Below are positions 9,291 through 20,619 of a DNA stretch of 35,851 nucleotides, one piece after another (within the stretch, counting starts at the first letter, position 1; every line of letters starts with the position of its first letter). Position numbers and translations under genes: made by a program. Source of the DNA: Nemertoderma westbladi (taxonomy: Eukaryota; Xenacoelomorpha; Nemertodermatida; Nemertodermatidae); NCBI GenBank assembly GCA_032718475.1, contig JAUCBJ010006438.1, positions 1-35,851 on the forward strand. Direction: 5' to 3'. The notes beneath the pieces are model-generated. The model saw nothing but the letters and a program-made list of their open reading frames with translations. It had not been told where the DNA came from and ran no database searches.

Positions 9291-11265
9291 GAAGTAGGTG
9301 GGGCTGGGTCGTTGGAATTTAAAGGAGTGGGTGGGGCAGGGTTGTCTGATTTTAAAGGAGTGAGTGGGACAGGGTTGTCGGAGGTTGAAGGAGTAGGGTG
9401 GGGCAGGGTTGTCGGAGGTTGAAGGAGTGGTTGGGGCAGGGTTGTCGGAGTTTAAAAGAGTGAGTGGGGCAGAGTTGTCGGAGGTTGAAGGAGTGGATGG
9501 AGCAGGATCAATGGAGTTTAAAGGTGTGAGTAGGGCAGGGTTGTCGGAGGTTGAAGGAGTGGGTGGGGCAGGGTTCTCGGAGTTCGAAGAAGTGGGTGGG
9601 GTAGGGTCATTTGAGTTTAAAGGTGTGAGTGGGTAGGGTTGTCGGAGGTCGAATGAGTGGGTGGGGCAGGGTCATTGGAGTTTAAAGGAGTTGGTGGGGC
9701 AGGGTCGTCGGAGTTTAAAGGAATGGGTGGGGCAGGGTTGTCGGAATTTAAAGGAGTGGGTGGGGCAGGGTTGTCGGAGTTTAAAGGAGTGAGTGGGGCA
9801 GGGTTGTCGGAGGTTGAAGGAGTGAGTGGGGCAGGGTCGTTGAAGGTTGAAGGAGTGGGTGGCGCAGGATCGTTGAAGATTGAAGGATTGGGTGGGGCAA
9901 GGTTGTCGGAGTTTAAAGGAGTGAGTGGGGCAGGGTTGTCGGAGGTCGAAGGAGTGGGTGGCGCAGGATCGTTGAAGATTGAAGGATTGGGTGGGGCAGG
10001 GTTGTCGGAGTTTAAAGGAGTGAGTGGGGCAGGGTTGTCGGAGGTCGAAGGAGTGGGTGAGGCAGGCTCGTTGGAGGTTGAAGGAGTGGATGGGGCAGGG
10101 TTGTCGGAGTTTAAAGGAGTGGGTGGGGCAGGGTTGTCGGAGTTTAAAGGAGTGGGTGAGGCAGTGTTGTCGGAGTTTTAAGTAGTGAGTGGGGCAGGGT
10201 TGTCGGATGTCGAAGGAGTGGGTGGGGCAGATTCATTGTAGTTTAAAGGAGTGGGTGGGGCAGGGTCGTCGGAGTTTAAAGGAATGGGTGGGGCAGGGTT
10301 GTCGGAGTTTTAAGTAGTGAGTGGGGCAGGGTCGTCGGAGTTTAAAGGAGTGAGTGGGGCAGGGTTGTCGGATGTCGAAGGAGTGGGTGGGGCGGGGTCA
10401 TTGGAGTTTAAAGGAGTGAGTGGGGCAGGGTCGTCTGAGTTTAAAGGTGTGAGTGGGGCAGGGTTGTCGGATGTTAGAGGAGTGAGTGGGGCAGGGTTGT
10501 CCGAGGTTGAAGGAGTGGGTGGGACGAGGTCGTTGGATGTTGAAGGAGTGGGTGGCGCAGGATCGTTGAAGATTGAAGGATTGGGTGGGGCAGGGTTGTC
10601 GGAGTTTAAAGGAGTGAGTGGGGCAGGGTTGTCGGAGGTCGAAGGAGTGGGTGGCGCAGGATCGTTGAAGATTGAAGGATTGGGTGGGGCAGGGTTGTCG
10701 GAGTTTAAAGGAGTGAGTGGGGCAGGGTTGTCGGAGGTCGAAGGAGTGGGTGAGGCAGGCTCGTTGGAGGTTGAAGGAGTGGATGGGGCAGGGTTGTCGG
10801 AGTTTAAAGGAGTGGGTGGGGCAGGGTTGTCGGAGTTTAAAGGAGTGGGTGAGGCAGTGTTGTCGGAGTTTTAAGTAGTGAGTGGGGCAGGGTTGTCGGA
10901 TGTCGAAGGAGTGGGTGGGGCAGATTCATTGTAGTTTAAAGGAGTGGGTGGGGCAGGGTCGTCGGAGTTTAAAGGAATGGGTGGGGCAGGGTTGTCGGAG
11001 TTTTAAGTAGTGAGTGGGGCAGGGTCGTCGGAGTTTAAAGGAGTGAGTGGGGCAGGGTTGTCGGATGTCGAAGGAGTGGGTGGGGCGGGGTCATTGGAGT
11101 TTAAAGGAGTGAGTGGGGCAGGGTCGTCTGAGTTTAAAGGTGTGAGTGGGGCAGGGTTGTCGGATGTTAGAGGAGTGAGTGGGGCAGGGTTGTCCGAGGT
11201 TGAAGGAGTGGGTGGGACGAGGTCGTTGGATGTTGAAGGAGTGGGTGGGGCAGGGTTGTTGGAGG
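9291..11265 (+). repeat. 33-bp minisatellite array, copy 1 (~60 units)
   Basis: Unit of 33 bp containing GGGTGGGGCAGGG followed by a variable TTGTCGGAG part and TTTAAA or TTGAA. Units differ at a few positions and combine as variants. The plus strand is G-rich, with three G-runs per unit, so G-quadruplex formation across neighbouring units is plausible. Because 33 is divisible by three, all frames free of stops stay open; the plus frame encodes 11-residue repeats (GVGGAGLSEFK and variants). In-frame TAA stops near 10179, 10313, 10872 and 11006, and frameshifts near 9391 and 9635, prevent one continuous protein. Two blocks of 693 bp (21 units), about 9858-10550 and 10551-11243, are nearly identical. 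Confidence 0.9.
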
Positions 11266-11585
11266 AGGATAGGGTTTGGGGCAAGGTAAATGCGTCTGTT
11301 GATGTTATGCAAACCATGTGTTCATGGCATGACTTATTTGATACATCAGATTTAACTACCATCAATGTTCTTGATATTGTTAAGGAGTTTACATGGTGCA
11401 GCAACTATGCTGAACTTGCAGATTGCATCAGTGAGCAACATGTCAGCAATCCGGCATTGAGTAACTGTGACATGGTCGGTGGTGATTCTCAAGAAGATAA
11501 AAACAATCTATGCAATTCTGAAAGACCTAGTGATTCGGAAAATGTTTCTGGTAAAGATGATATGGATGTATTTCCAAGTAACTGA
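11010..11585 (+). CDS. ORF: 11-aa repeats plus unique acidic C-terminus (uncertain gene)
   Basis: Open frame of 191 codons. Residues 1-85 are 11-residue repeats of the GVSGAGLSEVE type. From about residue 86 the sequence is unique: VDVMQTMCSWHDLFDTSDLT, then NVLDIVKEFTWCSNYAELAD, then an acidic Ser/Asp/Asn-rich end closing with MDVFPSN and TGA. I do not recognise a family. No signal peptide or membrane segment is visible. The same C-terminal stretch occurs in copy 2 (16058-16363), where small insertions just after the repeats put it out of frame with them. Differences between the copies are about six replacements, one in-frame deletion and no silent changes, so I see no purifying selection. 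It may be a decaying repeat-protein gene or a chance frame; an N-terminal exon is not identified. Confidence 0.3.
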   Translation: MSGAGSSEFKGVSGAGLSDVEGVGGAGSLEFKGVSGAGSSEFKGVSGAGLSDVRGVSGAGLSEVEGVGGTRSLDVEGVGGAGLLEEDRVWGKVNASVDVMQTMCSWHDLFDTSDLTTINVLDIVKEFTWCSNYAELADCISEQHVSNPALSNCDMVGGDSQEDKNNLCNSERPSDSENVSGKDDMDVFPSN

Positions 11586-12324
11586 ATTTGAATTTGAGTC
11601 AGAATCCGCATATACAATTTATAGCAAGAAAACGAAACGTAACGTTCTTAATGAATGTCCTTCATGAACCACTTTCAATTGTATATTGCAAATGTATATC
11701 AAGTTGTTTATCAGGAAAATTTGTCATAAAATTATATATTCGAGCGATTCGGGCGCCATTCTGCTTTAAAACACGATTACTAAAGTATTTGATTTCCAAA
11801 TTGGCACATTCGACATATTCTACTTACTTAAAATTAATCTCTACCTTTTAGGTGCAATGAATTCCTAGTCCCCATTTTGAACCATGCCACACATACTGCT
11901 GCGATTGGTCAAAATGTTAAATTAGATCACAAAATATTAATTACATTGTAGATTCCAGTCCCCACATTGAACAACAGCACCCATACTACAACGTGTGTTT
12001 GGAATGTTATATTAACTGTATGGAAAAGGGGACACTTGAAACTATCGCATTATACTGGGGTCAGTGAAATTTTCAAAACTCAAACACAAAATTACACACG
12101 TATTTGACAGGTTTGGGTGGAACAGGGGACATCGCCGAAATGATCTGAAATTTTCAGAATCCATTAATTTTAGTACGTAGATTCCATTTTTTATATAATT
12201 TCATTCCGGGGACGTCCCCGGATTGTAGATCGTCCCCGGTTTGTCGCTGTGTATTCATGCAATTGTCCCCTGTTTGAACCAGTTCACCTACACACCCCCA
12301 CACACACACACACACACCCCCCCC
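11586..12324. other. Tail of duplicated segment with recurring GTCCCC motifs
   Basis: No gene. It holds several GTCCCC/GGGGAC-containing motifs, including a perfect 16-bp palindrome CCGGGGACGTCCCCGG near 12207, and ends in a long (CA)n with an internal C-run (12291-12345). The copy-2 counterpart is 16364-17112. Confidence 0.5.
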
Positions 12325-13457
12325 CCACACACACACACACACCCCTCTTTGTACAACCCCCATTCTGGGGACCGTTATTTCTATCGGTCGGTTTTGGGGT
12401 CGATATTGATTCCCTTATAATTTATTTATTCTTGGTTTAAATCAAATTATTTTGGCACCAATAGACTCAGGAGACCATTTTACGTCATTCTATTGTTTCA
12501 AAATTTATCAACTCTAAAGATTGCTTATTTGTTACTCATAGGTTGAACTGGGGTCCTCAAACATACACATTTCACTGGTGTGTTTAAGTTTTTCTCCAAT
12601 CACGACCCGGTCCCCAGTGTGATTGAGCACATTTCAGGTAGAGTTTACACAATCATTAACTCTACCGAATGTTAAACATTTAACAATGTGCAGCCGTGTC
12701 AGACAATATGTGATTGGATAACAAATAATGTTCTGGAATATTCTTGAGAAATAGAAAGGGTTCAATGGGCAGGCAGCCGTAATCTTCAAACCCTTGTATT
12801 CGTAACTAACTCGGCAATATGATTTTGATGTGAGGAAACGATACGTAGATTTCATTTTGCTACCAATTTTAACTAAATATTTTAATATTTTTATTGCTAT
12901 TTGTGATAATAATCAAAATAACCAATGAACTTGAAATAAATAATAAACTAAACCTAAGAAACATTTATTTAATTTCGCAGTATGTAGTGCCTAATAATAG
13001 TATATTATTGACTACATGATGTTCGTAACATTAATACAGTCGATAATATAGTTAAATGCTTTAATTCTGAATTACTTAATATATAAGAAGAAAACAATAC
13101 ATGTATTATTTCGTTTCTAAAATTTATATTTTAATAAGCGATTCATTTATTTCATACTGAATATTTAGAAAAATTGATGTTGATGTAGATTGTATTTTAG
13201 CTACCAATTCATTCCGGGGACGACGTCCCCGGATTGTAAATCGTCCCCGGTTTGTCGTTGTGTATTCATGCAATTGTCCCCGGTATGAATCAGGTACAAC
13301 GTAATCCTGTGTAATCTGTATCCGTATGAAATGTATATTTTTGAATACATATGATTGCATGAACATATCAAGTAGGATAGGGTACTAAGCAAGTTAAATT
13401 CTTTAGTACTAAATACATAAAAATGAAAACATACGATACGTTGGCCTAGGTATTATT

Positions 13458-14696
13458 TTAAGGCCCCGCGGTAGCGCTACATGGACATGATTTTTATATT
13501 GCCTTGTTAGAGCAACTTCTCATTGTCAGAAACGACCATAACTTGGTATGAAGGTCAATGGAAGATTTGTAATTATGAATAAAAATAAAAAATCAAATTT
13601 TTCAAAAATTTGGAAAAATATTAACAAATATTGACAAATTTTTGGACAAAAATCCAAAAACCTTCATCAGATTCAATCTTGAGTATTTTCCTTTCTAATT
13701 TTTCAAATCGCATCAAAAATGTATGCTCCTTCGATATCTCGAAGCAAAATTTCAAAAATTAATTAACAATTGTGATTTTGGTGCTGTTTTTTGTTTTGTT
13801 TATTGTTTAATTTTGACAAATTAAAAATTATAAATATTTTATTCAATTTTGGCCAATTATTTCCATATTGGAATAAAACAATCAGAATTCGAGATCAAGA
13901 TATCTGAAGAGAGAGCACATCAGAGAACCCCTCTGAGCAAAATTTTTGAAAATTTATTGAAAATTGAATTGTCTGAAGCTATTTTTATGCAAAAAAAAAC
14001 CATTCCGAGATAATTGCCTTTAAAATTTGAACCTTCCCGCGCAAAAATTGTCTGTTAATATGTGAGAAAGTTTGTCAATATATAGGTATCAACAAGAAAG
14101 CATAAACCATGCTAAAAATTTTGTTATGGGGGTATTCCTGGTAGCTGATTTCATTTCTGAGGTCAGTTTTCAATTTTAATGAAATCTAGTTTGTCTGAAT
14201 GTTTGTCTGTCGGTCTTTCTGACCATCCGACTTATCTGTCTGTCAAATATTAGAAAAGGGCACAGCATTGAGCTAAACGTTTAGCTATAGGGGTTTTCCT
14301 GGTCGCAGAATTCATTTCGAGTGTCAATTTTAACATTTGATGACTTCCAAATTGTCTGTTTCGCTGTCAGACTGTCGGTTATATTTTGACAGACAGACTG
14401 ACAGGCATACAGACAGAACCGACGAGGGCAAATTTGATTAATGACATCAGAAATGAAGTCACCGACCACGAAAACCCACACAGGGAATTTTATTAGACAA
14501 ATCGTATGTTTTTTATTGACGGACAGACATACTGACGGACAAACCGACAGTAAAACGGACAGACAGCAATATCTCGAGAAATAGGACAGATCTTGCTAAG
14601 CGGTTTTCAAATTTGCAATCTTGATAAATCTGCTCTAGATGAAATTAAAAACAATTTTTGAAAAAAAATATTGAAGTAGTGCTACCGGGGCCTTAA
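13458..14696. mobile_element. TTAA-flanked TIR element, copy 2
   Basis: Paralogue of the element at 7355-8801 inside the second duplicated segment. TTAA flanks both ends (13458-13461 and 14693-14696). The left end has a 2-bp insertion (GGCCCCGCGGTAGCGCTAC) and the right end a single change. The body is 13462-14692, 1231 bp. It lacks the nested poly(A) insertion. No coding capacity is seen. Confidence 0.8.
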
Positions 14697-15189
14697 GTGT
14701 TTTTCTCTAATTCTCTAATTATATCAACTTTGTACAGTTCTAGAAAAATTGTTATAGGATCAAAAAGTTGAACTTTCTTGGTTATGCCTGGGATTCACAA
14801 GTGAGGATTTAAGTGCAAACAAGTTTCTATGTATAAAGTTGATATAATTGGAGAAAATTACAAACATACTTATAAGAAAGATGCACTTTATAGCGTTATG
14901 ACATTTTATAACACTCGCTTCGTTCAGATAATAAACACACTCTGGCCGACCTCTAAAAAGTGCTACTTTTTACAAAGTGTATTAATAGTAAATGAAATCA
15001 ATGTATAAAATAATTGTAAATACATGGATGCTGACGTGTTTATGGGGTTGAGAAGGAAGGAGAAATGGTATTGAATACAAGAAGAAGAAGGTGGAATAAC
15101 ACGGAAGTTATCAAATCTTACCCAAAAAGAAGCAGCGCAACTAGAAGATTGGACAATAAAGCAGAGATACAGAGTGATATTGAAGGTTA

Positions 15190-16050
15190 AAGAAGTGGGT
15201 GGGGCTGGGTCGTTGGAGTTTAAAGGAGTGGGTGGGGCAGGGTTGTCTGATTTTAAAGGAGTGAATGGGACAGGGTTGTCGGAGGTTGAAGGAGTGGATG
15301 GGGCAGGGTCATTGGAGTTTAAAGGAGGGGGTGAGGCAGGATCGTCTGAGTTTAAAGGAGTGAGTGGGGCAGGGTTGTGGGAGGTTGAAGGAGTGGGTGG
15401 GGCAGGGTCATTTGAGTTTAAAGGAGTGGCTGGGGCAGGGTTGTCGGAGTTTAAAGGAGTGAGTGGGGCAGGGTTGTCGGAGGTTGAAGGAGTGTGTGGG
15501 GCAGGGTCATTGGAGTTTAAAGGAGTGGCTGGGGCAGGATTGCCGGAGTTTAAAGGAGTGGGTGGGGCAGGGTTGTCGGAGGTTGAAGGAGTGAGTGGGG
15601 CGGCAGGGTCGTCTGAGTTTAAAGGTGTGAGTGGGGCAGGGTTGTCGGATGTTGAAGGAGTGGATGGGGCAGGGTTGTCCGAGGTTGAAGGAGTGGGTGG
15701 GACGAGGTCGTTGGGGGTTGAAGGAGTGGGTGGGGCAGGGTTGTCGGAGTTTTAAGTAGTGAGTGGGACAGGGTCGTCTGAGTTTAAAGGTGTGAGTGGG
15801 GTAGGGTAGTCGGATGTTGAAGGAGTGGGTGGGGCAGGGTTGTCCGAGGTTGAAGGAGTGGGTGGGACAGGGTTGTCGGAGGTTGAAGGAGTGAGTGGGG
15901 CAGGGTCGTCTGAGTTCAAAGGTGTGAGTGGGGCAGGGTTGTCGGATGTTGAAGGAGTGGGTGGGGCAGGGTTGTCCGAGGTTGAAGGAGTGGGTGGGAC
16001 GAGGTCGTTGGGGGTTGAAGGAGTGGATGGGGCAGGGTCGTTGGAGGAGG
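15190..16050 (+). repeat. 33-bp minisatellite array, copy 2 (~26 units)
   Basis: Same 33-bp unit as at 9291-11265 but fewer units and no 693-bp block. The plus frame is open for 193 codons until a TAA near 15753 and then resumes. The reverse strand is also open (186 codons, PCPTHSFN repeats), which shows that open frames here follow from the period and not from coding. Confidence 0.9.
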
Positions 16051-16057
16051 ATAGGGT

Positions 16058-16363
16058 TTGGGGGCAAGGTTAACTGCGTCTGTTGTTGTTATGCAAACCA
16101 TGCGTTCATGGCATGACTTATTTGATACATCAGATTTAACTACCACCAATGTTCTTGATATTGTTAAGGAGTTTACATGGTGCAGCAACTATGCTGAACT
16201 TGCAGATTGCATCAGTGAGCAACATGCCAGCAATCCGGCATTGAGTAACTGTGACATGGTCTGTGGTGATTCTCAAGAAGATAAAAACAATCTATGCAAT
16301 TCTGATACTGATTCGGGAAATGTTTCTGGTAAAGATGATATGGATGTATTTTCAAGTAACTGA
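16058..16363 (+). pseudogene. Copy-2 version of the unique C-terminal ORF
   Basis: Carries the same stretch as 11260-11585 (SWHDLFDTSDLTTTNVLDIV, ending MDVFSSN) in a frame not continuous with the preceding repeats: a G-run one base longer and a further one-base insertion, both near 16060-16075, create a TAA. There is an in-frame deletion in the Ser/Asp-rich end. It is either a disabled paralogue of the copy-1 ORF or, like it, non-coding. Confidence 0.3.
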
Positions 16364-17112
16364 ATTTGAATTTGAGTCAGAATCCGCTTATACAAATTAT
16401 AGCAAGAAAACGAAACGTAACGTTCTTAATGAATGTCCTTCATGAACCACTTTCAATTGTATATTGCAAATGTATATCAAGTTGTTTATGAGGAAAATTT
16501 GTCATAAAATTATATATTCGATTTGATTTCTTATTGTTTGTTGAAATAATAGATAGGGCAGTGAGGGGCGCCATTCTGCTTTAAAACACGATTACTAAAG
16601 TATTTGATTTCCAAATTGGCACATTCGACATATATATTCTACTTACTTAAAATTAATCTCGACTTTTTAGGGGACATTGAATTCCTAGTCCCCATTTTGA
16701 ACCATGCCACACATACTGCTGCGCTTGGTCAAAATGTTAAATTAGATCACAAAATATTAATTACATTGTAGATTCCAGTCCCCACATTGAACAACTGCAC
16801 CCATACTACAACGTGTGTTTGGAATGTTATATTAACTGTATGGAAAAGGGGACACTTGAAACTATCGCATTATACTGGGGTCAGTGAAATTTTCAAAACT
16901 CAAACACAAATTTACACACGTATTTGACAGGTTTGGGTGGAACAGGGGACATCGCCGAAATGATCTGAAATTTTCAGAATCGATTAATTTTAGTACGTAG
17001 ATTCCATTTTTGATATCTTTTCATTCCGGGGACGTCCCCGGATTGTAGATCGTCCCCGGTTTGTCGCTGTGTATTCATGCAATTGTCCCCTGTTTGAACC
17101 AGTTCACCTACA

Positions 17113-20100
17113 CACACACACCCACCCACATGCATAATATTTAACACACAAATCCTCACCACTATTATTTATCTAATACAAAACTAATCTTTCTTTATAT
17201 ACCCATAATCGCACCATTGCATTAAATTATAATATTTAATTAAATTTTGAGGTCTATGCATTATAATATAATTATACTTACATGTGCTTAGATCCACCAG
17301 CGCGCCGCGCAACTTGAACAAAATAGTTTGTAATCACTTTCTCTATCTTCGCGTCAACACCATAGGCCTAGTGTTCAGTGAGAAAGCTAGAAGAAATTTA
17401 ATTGAAAATTAATTTAAATTTGTATCTCTAACTGAGCCTCGTGCTGCGCGAAGGCCCCACGGACGTGTTTTGTTAGGTTATTATGTTACGAGCTTCAAAC
17501 TATAGCAGTTCTTCCTAGGGTGCAGAATAAAGTTATTTACTTTACTTTCTTTACATAAAATGAAACACAATAATATTATGTTCAAATTATCCTACTGCGT
17601 GAATGCGGGGCGAGCCATGAAAGTAAGTGTTCTCTAGATCTGTAGGTCCGTGTTTTGAAATGTGAATAACTCGGCTAATTCTCGATGAAATCTAATCAAA
17701 CTTAGTACACATGTTGTTTGGTAAAAGTTTATAAATTTTCCAATTAGAATTTGCGTGGGGTCTTCAGGATGAGCTAATGAAGAGACTAGCATTATGTTGA
17801 CTATACTTGCAAGCTTTAGTACAGAATATTGGACGATATGTCAATTTGATAGCACCGGTGGTGGAATGTCTTATGCTAGTTATTTGGTGATCAGATGTAC
17901 AGGACGAGTGCAACGAGGGTTGTAATGAAGACGAGAGTTTTAAATATAACTCGTAAACAACCTGGTTTAGCATATTAGACGGTTGACACTTTATCCAATA
18001 TTGCCAAAGGAATGTTTTAAGGCATATATTTGGTGACCAGGTTGTATAGGACGAACGCAACAAGTTTTGTAGTGGATACAAGTATCCATCTTCTATAAAT
18101 CGTGTTAAGGCAGGTTAAATACTCAAGTCAAGTTAAATAGTTAAAAAGCGTGTAAGGCTAAACTGAAATGGACCTCTGCTTTTTACAACCAGTTTATGCA
18201 TCACTGATTGATATCTTGGAAATGACGGTTTCCGTTTATCTAATAGAGATTAGTAACTTTCTTATAGACTTTCGTGCTGCGCGAAGGCCCCACAATGTGT
18301 CAATAAATGTTAGAAATAAATAAATAAATGTCATATGCCAACTTGCATTAGCGTCAATGTACTGTATGTGTACCGGCGTAGCCTATATGTACTGTAACAA
18401 TATGTGTACTGGCGTATTATACTGTAACAATTCCATATCAGTATGTAACAAATAATATGAAAAATTGTCTAACCTTTAATACATCTTAGAACGATTAATT
18501 TTCCCGATGGCATGTCTAGCGGTTTTTGCATATTTCTCGGCGAATGTGTTTCCATCCATCGTGCACAGATGGCAAAACTCGCAGCCGATAGTGATTGTGA
18601 GAAGTTGGAGAATTCGTCAATCTACAAAGATTAGAAAAAACTCCTCGCTTACTAACATTTTAGCTTACTAACATTTTAATGCTAAAATATATAAACACAT
18701 TAATAAAAATTATTAATTACTGATCTAGAACAAATAATAAGAAATCAAAAGAATACGTTTCGAGAACGTATCGAGCAAAGCAAACAGTCGGCTGAAGCCG
18801 GAAGCGATCCGAAGGCTCTTCTTTCGATAGCTACTACCCGAAGGTAGTAATCTTCAACAATTCCTGATTCTGTTTTACACAATTTGTTAAATAATTTAAT
18901 GTCAAATTCGACTTCCCATATAGGATAAAAGGATAAAGATGCCATTATCATTCTCACCTTATACTTTGCCAGTGCATTATTCTCCTTTAGGGCCTTTTCC
19001 CATTTGGCTAAATCCTCAGGAGAAGACTACTGGCTGGTCGGGGAACAGGAACTCTGACTGAAGAGTCTCTCCTTGAATCCATTCCATTATTTTTAAAGTT
19101 CCTTGGACACTCTTCAACTCCTCCTTCCTCCTTTATTTCCACCAAGGAGTGAACAATGTTGTGTAGAGGGGGCATGACAGGCAAAACACCCACCCCGCCC
19201 CCCTCTCGAAGTTTGTTTATTGTGCAAAAATTGTTTTTAACAATATTTAGATATTTACTGTACTGTAACTAAAACGCAAGCAGCCTTTCGGATCTCGTGC
19301 ATGGTCTCTGTGGCACATGCCTTATTGGTCTCATTGACAACCGCACATTAGGACTGATATATCTGTAGGGGTGTAGGCCTACTGTAGGTATGGCTCTTTG
19401 GAACCGTACTGAAAAACATCCATGTACTGTAAGTTACGGTCCAGGAAAACCAAAACATGAACACATTTGGTTCATGTGGATGCACTGAGTAGGTGTGTTA
19501 AACAATCTGCACTGGCAAGGACTGGACAATAACGATAATGAAAACAATGGGGATTCACGTGCAAAGTTCTGTACCAGAGCAGGGCCTAATAAAGATGACA
19601 TTAGGATAACATTATAATAATATTGTCATTCAAAGCAGTTGAAGTATGACCCGCCAACATTCGAAAAACAACGTTAGAATAACCTTTTCGCATCATTGTT
19701 AATACAATGCTATGATTCATCCCCAATGTAAATTCATTTCCAATGAAAATATTCTGATTTGAACATTTCAATAACGTTGTAAATACATTATAATATCAAT
19801 AGTATGTAATATAGTATTAGAATATCATTCAAAATATGTTGCGATTATATGTGTTAAATAATAAACATTGCTGTTCGAATGTATTCTGAATGTCATTTCA
19901 CTATCTGAATTTTAATATTAGTATTTAAATATTATTTTAGATTTTTTCAATATTAAAATGTAAAATTTTGGGTTATTCTCAAATAATTTGTCTCATTGCA
20001 CTATTGCACAACTTTTTAGCAGCATTAAATTTCAAATACAAAATTAATCCTCGGATACTTCTGGTTTGCAGGGTCATTTTATAGTCTTTGTAACTTATAC

Positions 20101-20178
20101 TACTATACTGCTGCTGTTGCCATTTGTGTTACAATCTATATTATTTCATATTCAACTGTGCTGTTATTACTGGAACCA
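17113..20178. other. Gene-poor region
   Basis: No convincing gene. An identical 20-mer GTGCTGCGCGAAGGCCCCAC occurs at 17441-17460 and 18274-18293. A ~50-bp imperfect direct repeat (ATTTGGTGATCAGATGTACA and relatives) lies at about 17880 and 18030. ORFs of 60-105 codons here have no recognisable features. Much of 19550-20060 is plain AT-rich sequence. Confidence 0.5.
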
Positions 20179-20619
20179 TTAACACTGAGAAACACAAACT
20201 CTGTTATTTTCCCAACGGCCTTCGGCCAAAGATACCAGCCCAGCAGACCAGCAGCTAAGTGATGCATACAATCTTACCCGGTTGGGATCATAGAACTCAA
20301 TCCCGTCACATGTATAGCGGTATTGCCAGGCGCCTGCTGGAGGAAGCGGAGAATTCGCGCCTCGGACTCGGCGGTCTGCGACCTCGGACTGGGCCAGCAG
20401 GATGAACGCGAGGGAGTCGAGGTTGAGTGGCGGGGCAACGCCGCCAGCGGCCTCCTCCATGGGGCCGTCGCCTCGCGCCTCGTCCGTGTTAGAGTCGCTG
20501 CGGTTTCTTGCGTGGCATTGGGGAGAGGAAACATCCTTAACAGCCCCGGATGAGTTTAGTGGGGAGGGAAGGAACCAGTGAAGGCCGTGAGGCACCTGTG
20601 AGGGTCCGGCATGGTTCAA
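20179..20619 (-). CDS. GC-rich ORF of 146 codons, unrecognised
   Basis: A local GC-rich island in AT-rich DNA. The minus-strand frame reads through Pro/Ser/Asp-rich text (for example NLDSLAFILLAQSEVADRR and YTCDGIEFYDPNRVRLY). A second, overlapping minus frame and one plus frame are also open, as expected for GC-rich sequence, so the ORF length is weak evidence. There is no splice or promoter support and no family match known to me. It could be an exon, part of a retroelement ORF1 or a chance frame. Confidence 0.2.
   Translation of the reverse strand: MNHAGPSQVPHGLHWFLPSPLNSSGAVKDVSSPQCHARNRSDSNTDEARGDGPMEEAAGGVAPPLNLDSLAFILLAQSEVADRRVRGANSPLPPAGAWQYRYTCDGIEFYDPNRVRLYASLSCWSAGLVSLAEGRWENNRVCVSQC

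Larger units (their letters stand above)
6248..12324. repeat. Tandem segmental duplication, copy 1 (~6.1 kb)
   Basis: The sequence from the (CA)n at 6248 onwards (CTCTTTGTACAACCCCCATT...) recurs from about 12338 with a few percent divergence, and the end of the copy (…TTTGAACCAGTTCACCTA plus (CA)n, about 12290) recurs at about 17105. Order inside: G/C-motif-rich leader, TTAA element (7355-8801), 33-bp minisatellite (9291-11265), unique ORF, G/C-motif-rich tail. Copies meet in (CA)n tracts, which suggests that unequal exchange at microsatellites produced the array. Confidence 0.85.
12325..17112. repeat. Tandem segmental duplication, copy 2 (~4.8 kb)
   Basis: This is the second copy in the same orientation. 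It is shorter mainly because its minisatellite is about 1.1 kb smaller and because it lacks the poly(A)-tailed insertion found at 8542-8777. It ends in a (CA)n tract at 17110, after which the sequence is unrelated to the start of either copy. Confidence 0.85.

Noticed and set aside
9409-11585. Long Gly-rich repeat proteins (75-191 codons) in the minisatellite
   Set aside because: The period of 33 bp keeps frames open on both strands; stops and frameshifts interrupt the array. Only the end portion with unique sequence is listed, at low confidence.
12249-12440. Thr-His repeat ORF
   Set aside because: Translation of the (CA)n tract.
15507-16188. Antisense Pro/Thr/Ser-rich ORFs over the copy-2 minisatellite
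   Set aside because: Reverse-strand by-product of the same repeat; no start context or unique domain.
17764-18081. 105-codon minus-strand ORF
   Set aside because: No recognisable domain or splice support; overlaps a decayed direct repeat.
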